64,000 bases of DNA, taken from assembly GCA_025056895.1 (NCBI GenBank), contig JANWVJ010000002.1:1-64000 (forward strand), written 5' to 3'. How positions within the stretch are numbered: the stretch's first letter is position 1; the number at the start of each line of letters is the position of its first letter. The translations under genes and the position numbers were made by a program. The notes beneath the pieces are model-generated. The model saw only the letters and a list, made by a program, of their open reading frames with translations, had not been told where the DNA came from and searched no databases. This stretch comes from Thermoflexales bacterium (GTDB taxonomy: Bacteria > Chloroflexota > Anaerolineae > J036 > Brachytrichaceae). Below are positions 19,247 to 29,833 of the stretch, piece by piece.

Positions 19247-20002
19247 CTAAAAGAGCTGATAGGCCACCCAGCCGCCGTCCACGCGCATGGTCTCGGCGGT
19301 GATGTAAGACGCTTCATCGCCGGCGAGGAAGAATACCGCTTCGGCAACTTCTTCTGGGGTGCCCAGCCGGCGCATGGGCGTGCGCCGCTCGAAGACTTCT
19401 AACGTTCCCTGCCCTTGCTCGACCGTGGCGCGCACCATCTCGGTCAGCACCACCGCCGGCGCAACGCCGACCACACGCACGCCTCGGCCGGCCCACTCCA
19501 CACCCAGCGCCTCGGTTAACGCAATCACGCCAGCTTTAGCTACGCTGTAGGCCGCGCGATGATGATGATGCACCATACCGGTGACCGAAGCGATGTTGAT
19601 AATGACGCCCTTGCCGCGCGTCAACATATGCCGGCCAACGGCCTGCGCACAGTAGAACGCGCCGGATAGCATGACGGCGATGCTGTCGTCCCAATCGGCG
19701 AGTGGCATAGTCTCGGCCGGAGCCAGACGCGAGATGCCGGCGTTATTCACCCACACGTCAATGTGACCACGCTCGGCGACAAGCTGCTCGACCAGCGCGG
19801 CGCTGTGCTGCGGGTTGCGCACATCCAGCGGAGCAAATTGCACCGCGCCGCCCTCAGCACGGAGACGTTCGGCCGCCGCCTGGCCGGCAACGGTGTTCAG
19901 CTCGGCAATCACAACATGAGCGCCGGCTTGAGCAAAGCGGCGAGCACACGCCAGACCAATCCCTTGGCCGGCGCCGGTGATGACAACGGTAGACTGATTC
20001 AT
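19247..20002 (-). CDS. SDR family oxidoreductase
   Basis: MNQSTVVITGAGQGIGLACARRFAQAGAHVVIAE...YSVAKAGVIALTEALGVEW. Confidence 0.93.
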   Translation of the reverse strand: MNQSTVVITGAGQGIGLACARRFAQAGAHVVIAELNTVAGQAAAERLRAEGGAVQFAPLDVRNPQHSAALVEQLVAERGHIDVWVNNAGISRLAPAETMPLADWDDSIAVMLSGAFYCAQAVGRHMLTRGKGVIINIASVTGMVHHHHRAAYSVAKAGVIALTEALGVEWAGRGVRVVGVAPAVVLTEMVRATVEQGQGTLEVFERRTPMRRLGTPEEVAEAVFFLAGDEASYITAETMRVDGGWVAYQLF

Positions 20003-20007
20003 GTCAC

Positions 20008-20793
20008 TCACTCCGGGAATCCTACTGCATTCAAGTTTGCCCAGGGCACCCACCCGCCGTCCACGCGCAGGTTTTCGCCTGTCACGTAGCTAGAGCGATC
20101 TGAGGCCAGAAACAGGACAGCACTAGCGACCTCCGAAACTTCGGCCACTCGGCCCAGCGGCGTGCGGTTGGAGTACTTGGCCACGTTAGCCACGCCTTGC
20201 TTGATAGCGACATCCATCATCTCGGTGCGCGTGACGCCCGGCGAGACACAGTTTAGGCGGATATTGTATTGCGCCCACTCTGTAGCCAGCACTTCCGTTA
20301 ACACAATCACGCCTGCTTTGGCTGCGTTGTAGGCAGAGCGCATCGGCCAGCCACCCATTCCGCCAATCGAGGCGATGTTCACAACAGCGCCGCGCCGCCG
20401 GGGGATCATGGATGCACGCGCGGCAGCCTGCGTCATGAAGAAGACGCCGTTGAGCATCACGTCAATCTGGATGCGCCAGTCGGCTTCCGGCATGTCCTCG
20501 CTCTTGTGTAGGATGAATAGGCCGGCATTATTGACCAGCACATCGATCTGCCCATGTTCGGCCACAACGCGTTCGCACAGAGACTTGCATGAGTCAGGGC
20601 TTGTCACATCCAGGGGAACAGCCTGGGCACGATAGCCCTGCGCTTGCAGTTTAGCTGCTGCCTCACGACCGCGTTCTTCCACCAGTTCTCCGATGACAAC
20701 GATCGCCCCTTCACGACAAAACGTCTCGGCAATTCCATAGCCGATGCCGCGCCCGGCGCCGGTCACAATCGCCACGCGATCCTTTAACAACAT
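20008..20793 (-). CDS. SDR family oxidoreductase (paralog of 19247-20002)
   Basis: [25 protein letters not shown]...[32 protein letters not shown]. Confidence 0.93.
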   Translation of the reverse strand: MLLKDRVAIVTGAGRGIGYGIAETFCREGAIVVIGELVEERGREAAAKLQAQGYRAQAVPLDVTSPDSCKSLCERVVAEHGQIDVLVNNAGLFILHKSEDMPEADWRIQIDVMLNGVFFMTQAAARASMIPRRRGAVVNIASIGGMGGWPMRSAYNAAKAGVIVLTEVLATEWAQYNIRLNCVSPGVTRTEMMDVAIKQGVANVAKYSNRTPLGRVAEVSEVASAVLFLASDRSSYVTGENLRVDGGWVPWANLNAVGFPE

Positions 20794-22181
20794 CCTTGCC
20801 CTCCTTCTTTTGTGTCATATTCTCCCGCTCTCATGCTCTCATAGCGCTCCAACACCCGGTCAACGAACTCGCTGGCCAAGCCTATGTAGCGCTGTGGATC
20901 GAGCAGACGGTCGATATCCGAATCTGACAAATGACGCGCCACGATTTCTTCGTCGGCCAGTGCCCGGCGAAAGTCGATGCCATGATCGACGACGCGCATC
21001 GCACACCGATAGACCACCTCGTGGGCGGTTTGCCGGCCTACCTTTTCGGCCAAGGCCAACATCACGGCCTCCGACAACCAGAGTCCACGGGTGGCACCGA
21101 GATTGGCGGCCATACGCTCAACGTGAACATGCAGCCCCTCGACGACCCGCACAGTCAGCACCAGTGCGCCATCGGTCATGATGCACGCCTCGGGCAAGAA
21201 TGCCCATTCAATGTGCTCATTCGTCCAGTCACGCTCATGCTCGTGGAGCATGGCATCTAGGCCGAGCGGGATGGCATTGATGACCAAGCGCGCTAAAGCC
21301 AGCAGCGCTTCGCAAAGCATCGGATTGCGCTTGTGCGGCATGGTGCTGCTGCCAACTTTGCCGGGGTTGAATGGCTCTTCAACCTCCCATACTTCGGTTT
21401 TTTGCAGCAGGATGACTTCCTGGGCAATTTTGCCCAGCGTGGCCGCGACTAGCCCAAGCCAAGCTGCGAATTCGGCCATACAGTCACGCGCAGTGTGCCA
21501 GGTGATCAAGGGTGTGTTCAAGCCGAGGCGGGCCATCATGCGGCGCTGGATCTCGAAACCCTGTTCGGCCACCGCAGCCAGTGTGCCGGCAGCTCCGCCA
21601 AATTGTCCTGTTAATACGCGCGGCTTGAGCTGCGTCAAGCGCTCCTGATGACGCATGACCTCGGCCAGCCATTGCGCAACCTTAAAGCCAAACGTAATGG
21701 GGAGCGCATGCTGCCCATGGGTGCGACCGGGCATCAGGGTACTGCGATGTCGCTCGGCCAGCACGGCCAAACCATCGCTCAGCCGGCGCAGGCGGGATTG
21801 GAAGATGTCCATCGCTTGTTTGATCTGCAACACACTGGCAGTGTCCATGATGTCTTGTGTCGTCGCACCCCAGTGAACAAACTCGCCGGCGCCATGCTCG
21901 CATACCGCCTCCAGAGCACGGATCACCGGCACAATCGGATGCACGGTCTGATCGATGTCACGCTTGATCGCTGCTGAGTCCAACAGATCGGCGCGGCCCT
22001 TGCGCGCGATCTCGTCGGCGGCCCAATTCGGAATCAGGCCCACCTCTGCCTCAGCTTGCGCCAAAGCCACTTCCACATCCAGCCATTTCTGAAGCAGATT
22101 TTTGTCGCTGAACACGGCGCGCATGTCGTCCGTGCCGTATAGGTCTTTAAAGAAGATTGAATCGATGAGGGTAGATGGCAT
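20784..22181 (-). CDS. Fumarase/aspartase superfamily lyase (adenylosuccinate lyase / 3-carboxymuconate cycloisomerase-like)
   Basis: [25 protein letters not shown]...[29 protein letters not shown]. Confidence 0.9.
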   Translation of the reverse strand: MPSTLIDSIFFKDLYGTDDMRAVFSDKNLLQKWLDVEVALAQAEAEVGLIPNWAADEIARKGRADLLDSAAIKRDIDQTVHPIVPVIRALEAVCEHGAGEFVHWGATTQDIMDTASVLQIKQAMDIFQSRLRRLSDGLAVLAERHRSTLMPGRTHGQHALPITFGFKVAQWLAEVMRHQERLTQLKPRVLTGQFGGAAGTLAAVAEQGFEIQRRMMARLGLNTPLITWHTARDCMAEFAAWLGLVAATLGKIAQEVILLQKTEVWEVEEPFNPGKVGSSTMPHKRNPMLCEALLALARLVINAIPLGLDAMLHEHERDWTNEHIEWAFLPEACIMTDGALVLTVRVVEGLHVHVERMAANLGATRGLWLSEAVMLALAEKVGRQTAHEVVYRCAMRVVDHGIDFRRALADEEIVARHLSDSDIDRLLDPQRYIGLASEFVDRVLERYESMRAGEYDTKEGGQGCC

Positions 22182-22197
22182 TGCTAGATGGCATTGC
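22172..22197. repeat. Exact tandem duplication of 13 bp (TAGATGGCATTGC x2) over the start codon of the lyase gene
   Basis: Read directly: tagatggcattgc tagatggcattgc. Confidence 0.95.
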
Positions 22198-22198
22198 G

Positions 22199-23170
22199 CT
22201 ACGATTTGCTGGTCGGTCTGATGCCGTTCACGATCCGCCCGTTGTCGATGCCACGCAGAAAATCCACTGCATTCTGGGCCGTCCAACTACGCATGCGGAT
22301 TAACGACTCAGGGGAATAAAACGCCATGTGCGAGGTCAGCACGACGTTAGGGCATTGACGAATCGGCGCATCGATTGGCAGCGGCTCTGTTTCGTGCACA
22401 TCGAGGCCGGCGCCGGCCAGATGGCCGCGCAGCAGCGCATCGGCCAAGTCCTGCTGGACCACGACTGGCCCGCGCGCTGTATTCACCAGAATGGCATCGT
22501 GTTTCATCAGCGCCAGCTTTTCGGCGTCGATCATGTGATGGGTGAGCGGCGTGAGCGGCACGTGCAAGCTGACTACATCTGCCTGCGCCAATAACGCTTC
22601 CAGACTGTTCGTGAAATGCACATCCAAACCCGGCAGCGGCAGAGGATTGATGTCATAGGCGATGAGGCGCATCCCCAGGCCGGCGGCACGCTTAGCTGTG
22701 GCTTTGCCGATACGTCCAAAACCGATAATGCCAAACGTTTTACCCGTGAGTGTGCGAAAGCCGGCAAAATTCGTGCGCCATTCTCCGCGCCGCATCTCGT
22801 CATTGTTGCGCACCACACAACGTGACACGGCAAACATCAAAGCGATGGCATGCTCGGCCACTTCATCCGGGCAGTAGTCGGGCACATTCATGACGGCGAT
22901 GCCGCGCCGCGCCGCAGCCTCGATATCCACATTGTCATAGCCGACGCCGTAGCGCGCCACAACGCGGCATTCCGGCCAGGCAGCCAGAATGTCATCGGTG
23001 ATGCGCACCCATTCCACCAGCACACCAGAGGCGCCACGACCGGCTTCGATAATCGCTTCGGGCGTCTGCGCATTGTGCCAGCGGCAAGCAAAGCCATGCG
23101 CTTCGATCACCGGTCGTTCCACATCATCGTTGCCAAAGTCGCTTTGCACGATTGAAATCAGCTTGTTCAT
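22199..23170 (-). CDS. D-isomer specific 2-hydroxyacid dehydrogenase family protein
   Basis: VVARYGVGYDNVDIEAAARRGIAVMNVPDYCPDEVAEHAIALMFA...TFGIIGFGRIGKATAKRA...LVNTARGPVVVQQDLADAL. Confidence 0.93.
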   Translation of the reverse strand: MNKLISIVQSDFGNDDVERPVIEAHGFACRWHNAQTPEAIIEAGRGASGVLVEWVRITDDILAAWPECRVVARYGVGYDNVDIEAAARRGIAVMNVPDYCPDEVAEHAIALMFAVSRCVVRNNDEMRRGEWRTNFAGFRTLTGKTFGIIGFGRIGKATAKRAAGLGMRLIAYDINPLPLPGLDVHFTNSLEALLAQADVVSLHVPLTPLTHHMIDAEKLALMKHDAILVNTARGPVVVQQDLADALLRGHLAGAGLDVHETEPLPIDAPIRQCPNVVLTSHMAFYSPESLIRMRSWTAQNAVDFLRGIDNGRIVNGIRPTSKS

Positions 23171-23273
23171 GGGCCATAGCATGCCACACACATGCTTGGG
23201 GTTGGACGCAAAAACAGGCGCAGGCCAATCGTCTGTTAGAAGTCAACGAGTCGTCAATTAGGCATCACGCGCG

Positions 23274-23516
23274 TTGACTAATGTGTTGGTTGACGAACAG
23301 GGAGGTAGGCAAGGAATGGCGCTTTTTGGTGTGCGATATGGGCGTGTTGTCGCTTGTCTCATCATCACGTTGATTGTGGGTGGGGTTTTCTATCTCTGGC
23401 TGGCCGGCAGTGGCTCGGTTGTGCTCACGACGCTGATCGCTTCGTTGGCGCTTGCCGCCACGTGCGTCGGCTTTACCTGGTGGAGCTTGGGTTGGCGCCT
23501 AACGGGCGACGAGTGA
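23274..23516 (+). CDS. Small hypothetical membrane protein (80 aa)
   Basis: Two predicted TM stretches: VVACLIITLIVGGVFYLWLAG and VVLTTLIASLALAATCVGFTWWSLG. Confidence 0.5.
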   Translation: MTNVLVDEQGGRQGMALFGVRYGRVVACLIITLIVGGVFYLWLAGSGSVVLTTLIASLALAATCVGFTWWSLGWRLTGDE

Positions 23517-23523
23517 AAGCAAA

Positions 23524-23549
23524 CGACGCGAGATATGTGTCTCGCGTCG
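23524..23549. terminator. Perfect 10-bp inverted repeat between the small membrane ORF and tRNA-Glu
   Basis: CGACGCGAGA-tatgtg-TCTCGCGTCG. Confidence 0.55.
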
Positions 23550-23556
23550 CAGGGGA

Positions 23557-23629
23557 TGACCCCACGGGGATTCGAACCCCGGTTTGAGCCTTGAGAGGGC
23601 TCCGTCCTGGGCCACTAGACGATGGGGCC
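23557..23629 (-). tRNA. tRNA-Glu (anticodon CTC)
   Basis: Reverse complement GGCCCCATCGTCTAGTGGCCCAGGACGGAGCCCTCTCAAGGCTCAAACCGGGGTTCGAATCCCCGTGGGGTCA. Confidence 0.95.
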
Positions 23630-23687
23630 GGCACAGTAGCGCGTCAAGTGTACCACACAAATCCGGCCTTAATGCTAGGATTAGGGC

Positions 23688-24113
23688 GTGACGACAGCCA
23701 GAGATCATTCTTTCGGCGTGGTGCCTGTTCATCGCGCAGGAGAGCAGACGCGCTATTTGCTTGTACAACACCGCGCCGGCCACTGGTCCTTCCCAAAAGG
23801 TCATGCCGAGCCGGGCGAAACAGAAACTCAAGCTGCGCTGCGTGAGCTGCGCGAAGAAACCGGTATCCAACAGGTGACCCTGCAGGCTGATCTACCGATC
23901 ATCGAAACGTACTCCTTTCTGCGCAACGGCCAACCGGTACAAAAAACGGTGCAATATTTTGTAGGGTTGGTAGATCATGACGTGGTCAAGATTCAGGACA
24001 AAGAGTTGTGCGCGTATCGCTGGGCCACATACGACGAAGCGCACACCCTCATTACCTTCCCCGAAAGCCGGCGCGTGTTGCAAGAGGCCCAGCAAATCGT
24101 TGAAGCGCTCTAG
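23688..24113 (+). CDS. NUDIX hydrolase
   Basis: GTG start; Nudix box GHAEPGETETQAALRELREETGI. Confidence 0.94.
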   Translation: MTTARDHSFGVVPVHRAGEQTRYLLVQHRAGHWSFPKGHAEPGETETQAALRELREETGIQQVTLQADLPIIETYSFLRNGQPVQKTVQYFVGLVDHDVVKIQDKELCAYRWATYDEAHTLITFPESRRVLQEAQQIVEAL

Positions 24114-24148
24114 CCAAGCGGTAGCGCGGGGCGACCAGATACACGCTC

Positions 24149-25408
24149 TCAATCCAGTAGCCGCGCCTGCACGCGCGCGCCGGCCAGCAATCGCTCCACC
24201 CCGATCGGCGCGCACACCAGCGCCGAGGCGCGCGAGAGACTAAAGATCAGGTTGCTCTTCGAGGGCACAGGCTCGGCGCGGCCATCGCCAGTTAAGCGAA
24301 CCGGGAACCAGTGCTCCAGCTCACGCGGCGATTTCACTTCTTGCGTCAGTTCCACCTCAACCGTTGCCGGCGGAGGTGGATTGAGCGCACCTTGCATACG
24401 CCAAAGCGTCGGCACGACGAACATCATTCCCGTCACCAGGGCGCTGATCGGATTGCCGGGTAAACCGAACACCGGCTTGCCGTCGCATACGGCGAACAAG
24501 GTCGGCTTGCCCGGACGGAAAGCGATGCCGTGAACCAAAATACCCGGCTTGCCCATATGGTTGACCACTTCCGGCGTGAAGTCGCGCTCGCTCATCGAGC
24601 TGCCGGCCATGAATACCACCCCATCGGCTTCATGCATCGCGCGCGCAGCGGCTTGCTCAAAAGCGTCTAGCCGGTCGGGCAGAATACCGAAATCCAGCGG
24701 GATGCCACCGTGCCGTTCGATCAAGGCTGCCAGCATTGGGGTGTTGATGTTGCGCACTTGGCCAGGGCGCGTCACGGCGTAGGCCGGCACCACTTCGTCT
24801 CCGCTGGCAATCAGCGCAATGCGCGGCCGGCGCGTCACAGGGATCTCCAGTATGCCGAATGAGAGCAAGCCGCCAATCTCCGGCTCCCGCAAGCGCGTGC
24901 CCGCAGGAATGACCACTTCGCCGGCTTTCACGTCCTCACCTTCGAGGATGATGTTGTCACCGGGCGCAAGCTGCACCTGAGTTTGAATCTTGCCGGCGAA
25001 GGTTTGATCGATCGGTCGTGCATGTTCGACCATCAGCACGGCGTCGGCGCCTTCTGGCACATTGCCGCCAGTATGCACAATCACCGCATCACCCAAACGC
25101 ACACGCAGCGAGGTCAACTCCCCCATGCGCACTTCGCCGATCACGCGCAACACGCCGGGCGTCGAGGCAGCGCGCACAGCATAGCCATCGACGGTGCTGC
25201 GTCGAAACTCCGGCAGAGGCGTCGGTGCAAGGATATCGCGCGCTAACACGCGGTTGCGCGCCGTTGCGGTCGCAATCCTCTCGACCGGCACATTCAGAGC
25301 GCCTTGCACAATCGGATAAGCGGACTGAGGTAACTGGCCGGCTTCATCTAGTGCGCGATAGAGGCGCGTTAATGCTTCTTCAGGTGTGAGCAAGTCAAAC
25401 GTGCGCAT
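24149..25408 (-). CDS. moeA: Molybdopterin molybdotransferase
   Basis: RSTVDGYAVRA, VHTGGNVPEGADAVLMVEHA, GLPGNPISALV. Confidence 0.94.
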   Translation of the reverse strand: MRTFDLLTPEEALTRLYRALDEAGQLPQSAYPIVQGALNVPVERIATATARNRVLARDILAPTPLPEFRRSTVDGYAVRAASTPGVLRVIGEVRMGELTSLRVRLGDAVIVHTGGNVPEGADAVLMVEHARPIDQTFAGKIQTQVQLAPGDNIILEGEDVKAGEVVIPAGTRLREPEIGGLLSFGILEIPVTRRPRIALIASGDEVVPAYAVTRPGQVRNINTPMLAALIERHGGIPLDFGILPDRLDAFEQAAARAMHEADGVVFMAGSSMSERDFTPEVVNHMGKPGILVHGIAFRPGKPTLFAVCDGKPVFGLPGNPISALVTGMMFVVPTLWRMQGALNPPPPATVEVELTQEVKSPRELEHWFPVRLTGDGRAEPVPSKSNLIFSLSRASALVCAPIGVERLLAGARVQARLLD

Positions 25409-25480
25409 AGGCCAATCGTAGTCGATGTTTAGTTTTGTTGTAGGATTGCCTTAATTCACAAAGGAGGATTTGAACTCAAC

Positions 25481-25801
25481 ATGTCCGCTCAATCATCTGG
25501 CTCAAACGACAACTTACTGGCCGGCCTGACCTATGTGATTCCGATCGTGGGAATCATCATTCTGGTTTCAGAGTCCATGAAGAACAACCCTTATCTGCGC
25601 CGCCATGCCGTGCAGAGCATTGCCCTCGGCATTGTTCTGTTTGTGATCTCATTCATCATCGGTTTGATCCCAGTAATCGGTTGCTTCACGCCCATCTTGT
25701 GGCTGGCCGTAACCATTTACTACGCGATTCAAGCCTACAACGCTAAAGAGTTCACCATTCCGGTTGTCACCGACTTCTGCAAGAATCAGAACTGGATCTA
25801 G
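25481..25801 (+). CDS. DUF4870-type small membrane protein
   Basis: LAGLTYVIPIVGIIILVSESMKNNPYLRRHAVQSIALGIVLFVISFIIGLIPVIG. Confidence 0.7.
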   Translation: MSAQSSGSNDNLLAGLTYVIPIVGIIILVSESMKNNPYLRRHAVQSIALGIVLFVISFIIGLIPVIGCFTPILWLAVTIYYAIQAYNAKEFTIPVVTDFCKNQNWI

Positions 25802-25842
25802 TCCGCTCGTTCTTTGCTACACAACGCACACGGTGCGTCGTG

Positions 25843-25878
25843 GCCCGCCTCCGGTGTGAAGGCGGGCTGTTTTGTTTT
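25843..25878 (+). terminator. Rho-independent terminator
   Basis: GCCCGCCT-ccggtgtga-AGGCGGGC followed by TGTTTTGTTTT. Confidence 0.85.
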
Positions 25879-25935
25879 GAGCGGCGCGCCAGCAGTGATT
25901 GGCGCGCAGTACAATCCCGACCCAGGATCGATCAG

Positions 25936-27732
25936 ATGAGCGACACAACGGCAAACAGCCCGTCTGCCCCAGCGGATTACAACCACGGCGCTCGCCATCG
26001 CCCTCGCAGGCACTGGGTCGTTGCGCCGACCGCGCCGATCGAGCTGTTCACTGCGTTGCGCGATATACATCCGCTGCTGGCGCAGGTGCTGTACGCACGT
26101 GGCCAAACGACGCCTGATCAAATCCGATCTTTCCTTGATGCGCCGATAGACGAAGGCGATCCGTTCGAGCTGGCCGACATGGCACAGGCCGTTGATCGCA
26201 TCGCCCGCGCCATTCACACCGGCGAGCAGATCGCCGTTTACGGCGATTACGACTGCGATGGCGTGACGGCGAGCGCCTTGCTGTGCACAACGTTGCGCCG
26301 CCTGGGGGCACGCGTATGCGAGTACTTCCCCGACCGTTTCGATGAAGGGTATGGGTTACACGCGCCAGCGCTTGATGCACTCAAAGCCGAAGGCGTCGGC
26401 CTGGTTGTCACAGTCGATTGCGGCGGACGCGCCCTGCGCGAAGCAAACCACGCCCGCACGATCGGACTTGATCTGGTCATCACCGATCATCACGAACCAG
26501 AAGCCGGCCTGTTACCGGACGCGTGCGCTGTGGTCAATCCCAAGCGACCGGACTGCGGTTACCCATTCAAAGCGCTGGCCGGGGTCGGGGTGGCCTATCG
26601 ACTGGCGCAAGCATTGACTCGTGTCCTGAACGGCCCACCCATCGACGACTTGCTGGACCTAGTGGCGCTGGGCACCATCGCGGATGTCGTGCCGTTGACT
26701 GATGAGAATCGCGCTCTTACGCGTGAAGGGTTGGCGCGTATGAACGCCCAGCCGCGTGTGGGGTTGAAGGCATTGATGGATGTGGCCGGCGTTACGACGG
26801 GCGCCATCACCGCTACAACGGTTGGCTTTGCGCTGGCACCGAGGCTGAACGCAGCCGGTCGGCTAGACACCGCCCGCAACGCTTACGATTTGTTGATGGC
26901 CGAATCGGTGGAATGGGCAAATGAGCTGGCCAAGGCGCTGAACAAGCGTAATATCCAACGTCAGACGATCACCGCTCAGACGGCTGACCGCGCCGAAACG
27001 GAAGCGCTGCAACCCGAGGGTTCTGAAACACCGCCCCTGCTATTCGCGGTGCTGGAGGATTGCGCTCCAGAGCGGGAACAACGCATCTCTGGCGTGATTG
27101 GGTTGGCCGCCGCACGACTGGTCGAGCGCTATCATCGGCCGGCTGTGGTGGTCGCGTTGAACAACGGGGAGGGGCGCGGCTCTTGCCGCAGCATCGAAGG
27201 CTTTCACATTACGGCTGCACTGGACGCGTGTGGCGATTTGCTGCTGAAATACGGCGGTCATGCAGCAGCAGCCGGTTTCACTGCCCGCGCAGAACATCTG
27301 AGATCGTTGCGCGAACGATTGATTGCGTTGGCGGCACGTGCGCAACCGGAAACGGGCTGGGTGCGGGTCATCCGTGCCGACGCCGAAGTGCGTCTGGAGA
27401 AGTTGAGCTTTGAGACTTTTGAAGCCTTGCAACGTCTGGAACCCCATGGAATGAGCAATCCCAGGCCGACTTTTGTGGTGCGCGGAGCGCTCGTGCGCGA
27501 TGTACAACGAGTGGGGCGGGCTGAACATGGCGGCGCACTGCCTCATTTGCGTCTGCGCCTGCGCGACGCGCGCGGGGCAATTTGGGACGCCGTCGGATGG
27601 CGCATAGGAGAAGATGCCGCTCAGATAGGGAACGACACACGCATCGATCTGGCTTTTCAGTTGGATGTGAACGAATGGCAAAGCCAGAAGCGCCTGCAAT
27701 TGGTGATTGTAGATTGGCGAACAAGCGATTGA
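25936..27732 (+). CDS. recJ: Single-stranded-DNA-specific exonuclease RecJ
   Basis: IAVYGDYDCDGVTASALLCTTLR, VTVDCGGRAL, ITDHHEP, KYGGHAAAAGF. Confidence 0.95.
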   Translation: MSDTTANSPSAPADYNHGARHRPRRHWVVAPTAPIELFTALRDIHPLLAQVLYARGQTTPDQIRSFLDAPIDEGDPFELADMAQAVDRIARAIHTGEQIAVYGDYDCDGVTASALLCTTLRRLGARVCEYFPDRFDEGYGLHAPALDALKAEGVGLVVTVDCGGRALREANHARTIGLDLVITDHHEPEAGLLPDACAVVNPKRPDCGYPFKALAGVGVAYRLAQALTRVLNGPPIDDLLDLVALGTIADVVPLTDENRALTREGLARMNAQPRVGLKALMDVAGVTTGAITATTVGFALAPRLNAAGRLDTARNAYDLLMAESVEWANELAKALNKRNIQRQTITAQTADRAETEALQPEGSETPPLLFAVLEDCAPEREQRISGVIGLAAARLVERYHRPAVVVALNNGEGRGSCRSIEGFHITAALDACGDLLLKYGGHAAAAGFTARAEHLRSLRERLIALAARAQPETGWVRVIRADAEVRLEKLSFETFEALQRLEPHGMSNPRPTFVVRGALVRDVQRVGRAEHGGALPHLRLRLRDARGAIWDAVGWRIGEDAAQIGNDTRIDLAFQLDVNEWQSQKRLQLVIVDWRTSD

Positions 27733-27788
27733 GCCGGCGCCGCGGTCACTCACCCTAACACACAAGCTCAATCCCACATCAAGTAAAG

Positions 27789-29624
27789 ATGGCGATACAA
27801 CTACTGCCCGAGGAGTTGGTTACACGCATCGCTGCCGGCGAGGTGGTCGAGCGTCCGGCTTCGGTGGTGAAAGAGATGGTCGAGAACGCGATCGACGCCG
27901 GAGCGCGCAGTATTCGCGTGGACTGCGTGGAGGGAGGCCGGCGTGTAATTCGCGTGGCGGATGACGGCAGCGGTATTCCCGCTGAAGAAGTCGAGTTGGC
28001 GTTCGCGCATCATGCCACCAGCAAACTGCGCAGCGCTGATGATCTGTCACAGATCGTCACCTTGGGATTTCGCGGTGAAGCGTTGGCCAGTATTGCGGCC
28101 GTCAGCGTGGTGACGTGTGTCACGCGCCACCGCGACGAAGAAAGCGGCGCACTGCTGCGCATTGATAACGGCAAGATTGTTGCGCGCGAGCCGATCGGTC
28201 GGCCGCCAGGCACAACGATGACGGTAGAGCATCTGTTCGCCAAAGTGCCGGCGCGCTTAAAGTTTCTCAAGTCGATACAAACCGAGCGCGCGCACATCGA
28301 TGGCCTCCTCACACGCTATGCGCTGGCTTATCCCCACATCCAGTTCACCCTGACACATGATGGCCGGCGCAGTTTCCAATCGCTGGGCAACGGCAATCTG
28401 CGCGATGTGTTGCTGGAGGTGTACGGCGCCACAGCGGTGGAGAAAATGATTCCCATCGGTACAGAAGCCAACGAGCCGGACAGACCGACTCAGGCAATCG
28501 GCTCGATCAGCGTGCGCGGCTATGCTGCGCTGCCGGAATATGACCATGCCAACCGCAGCAAAATCGTCTTGTTTGTGAACGGCCGGCCGGTGCAGGATGC
28601 CAAACTCACGTATGCCGTCATTCAGGCTTACCACACCTTGCTGATGACCGGACGCTACCCGCTGGCCGTGATTCTGATCGAGCTACCGCCGGCAGACGTT
28701 GATGTGAACGTGCACCCGGCCAAAGCGGAAGTGCGCTTTCGCGATCCCGACGCCGTGTTCAGCGCCGTGCAACGGGCGGTGCGGCGCGCTTTGCTGGCCG
28801 CCTTACCTGTGCCGGAGCCGCCCAGCGTATTGGTCGATCAGCGGCTCAGCCTAAACACTGCTCTTGAAACGGGCGCGGCGGCAGGAAACCGCGAAATCGA
28901 TCGGGCAGGCCTGGGGCCACGTCAATCTCCCCTAAGCGGGGCAGAAACTTGGGAGCGAGTCGGCATCGCCCGCCACATTCCTTCCCCCGTTACGTCGGCG
29001 TCCGAAGCAACCGCCAATCTGCCCTTCCATAGCATCCATCCTCAACTGCCCGCGTTACGCATCCTCGGTCAACTGGCGGCCACGTATATCATCGCCGAAG
29101 GGCCGGAGGGGTTATACTTGATTGACCAACATGCTGCACACGAGCGCGTTTTATATGAGCGCTTGTGGACAGCACGGGAGTTAGGCCAAGTGGCTGCTCA
29201 GCACCTGCTTGATCCGGTTGCTGTAGATGTGCCGGCTGAAAGCGCTCGTCTGCTGGAAGCCGAGCTAGAGGTGTTGCAGGAGCTGGGATTCCAGATCGAA
29301 CCGTTTGGCGGCAACACTTTTCTGGTGCGTACGGTGCCGGCAGTCATGGCCCAAGACGATATTGCCGCAGCGCTGCGAGAAATCATAGCCGACTTGGAAA
29401 TGGGCGATGCACCGCTGCAACGTGATCTGGAGGCGCGTGTACTGCGGCGCATCTGCAAACGCATGTCCATCAAGGCTGGACAGGTCTTAGCATATCCAGA
29501 GATGGCCGCTCTAGTGCGCGACTTAGAGGCATGTGAGTCACCGCGTACCTGTCCGCATGGCCGACCGACGATGATCCAAATCGGTCTCTCTCAACTCGAA
29601 CGCGAATTTGGGCGCACAGCATAA
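27789..29624 (+). CDS. mutL: DNA mismatch repair protein MutL
   Basis: LPEELVTRIAAGEVVERPASVVKEMVENAIDAGA, GFRGEALASI, DVNVHPAKAEVRF, LYLIDQHAAHERVLYE. Confidence 0.97.
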   Translation: MAIQLLPEELVTRIAAGEVVERPASVVKEMVENAIDAGARSIRVDCVEGGRRVIRVADDGSGIPAEEVELAFAHHATSKLRSADDLSQIVTLGFRGEALASIAAVSVVTCVTRHRDEESGALLRIDNGKIVAREPIGRPPGTTMTVEHLFAKVPARLKFLKSIQTERAHIDGLLTRYALAYPHIQFTLTHDGRRSFQSLGNGNLRDVLLEVYGATAVEKMIPIGTEANEPDRPTQAIGSISVRGYAALPEYDHANRSKIVLFVNGRPVQDAKLTYAVIQAYHTLLMTGRYPLAVILIELPPADVDVNVHPAKAEVRFRDPDAVFSAVQRAVRRALLAALPVPEPPSVLVDQRLSLNTALETGAAAGNREIDRAGLGPRQSPLSGAETWERVGIARHIPSPVTSASEATANLPFHSIHPQLPALRILGQLAATYIIAEGPEGLYLIDQHAAHERVLYERLWTARELGQVAAQHLLDPVAVDVPAESARLLEAELEVLQELGFQIEPFGGNTFLVRTVPAVMAQDDIAAALREIIADLEMGDAPLQRDLEARVLRRICKRMSIKAGQVLAYPEMAALVRDLEACESPRTCPHGRPTMIQIGLSQLEREFGRTA

Positions 29625-29833
29625 GCTCGGCTCCTCTTCTCTCATCAAATTACAAGCTCATCAACTGAAGCGATAAAGTTCGCTTAAAGATACGCACATA
29701 GAACATCCGACAAGATATGCATAGAGGTACATAAGTGACTGACCGAAGTAGCGCCTTGTCCCAGTTGGATCGCGGATGAATCGACTCACGTGGAGTATTT
29801 GGTTGTCTTGCAATTTCCGAGGAGGAACAAAGG

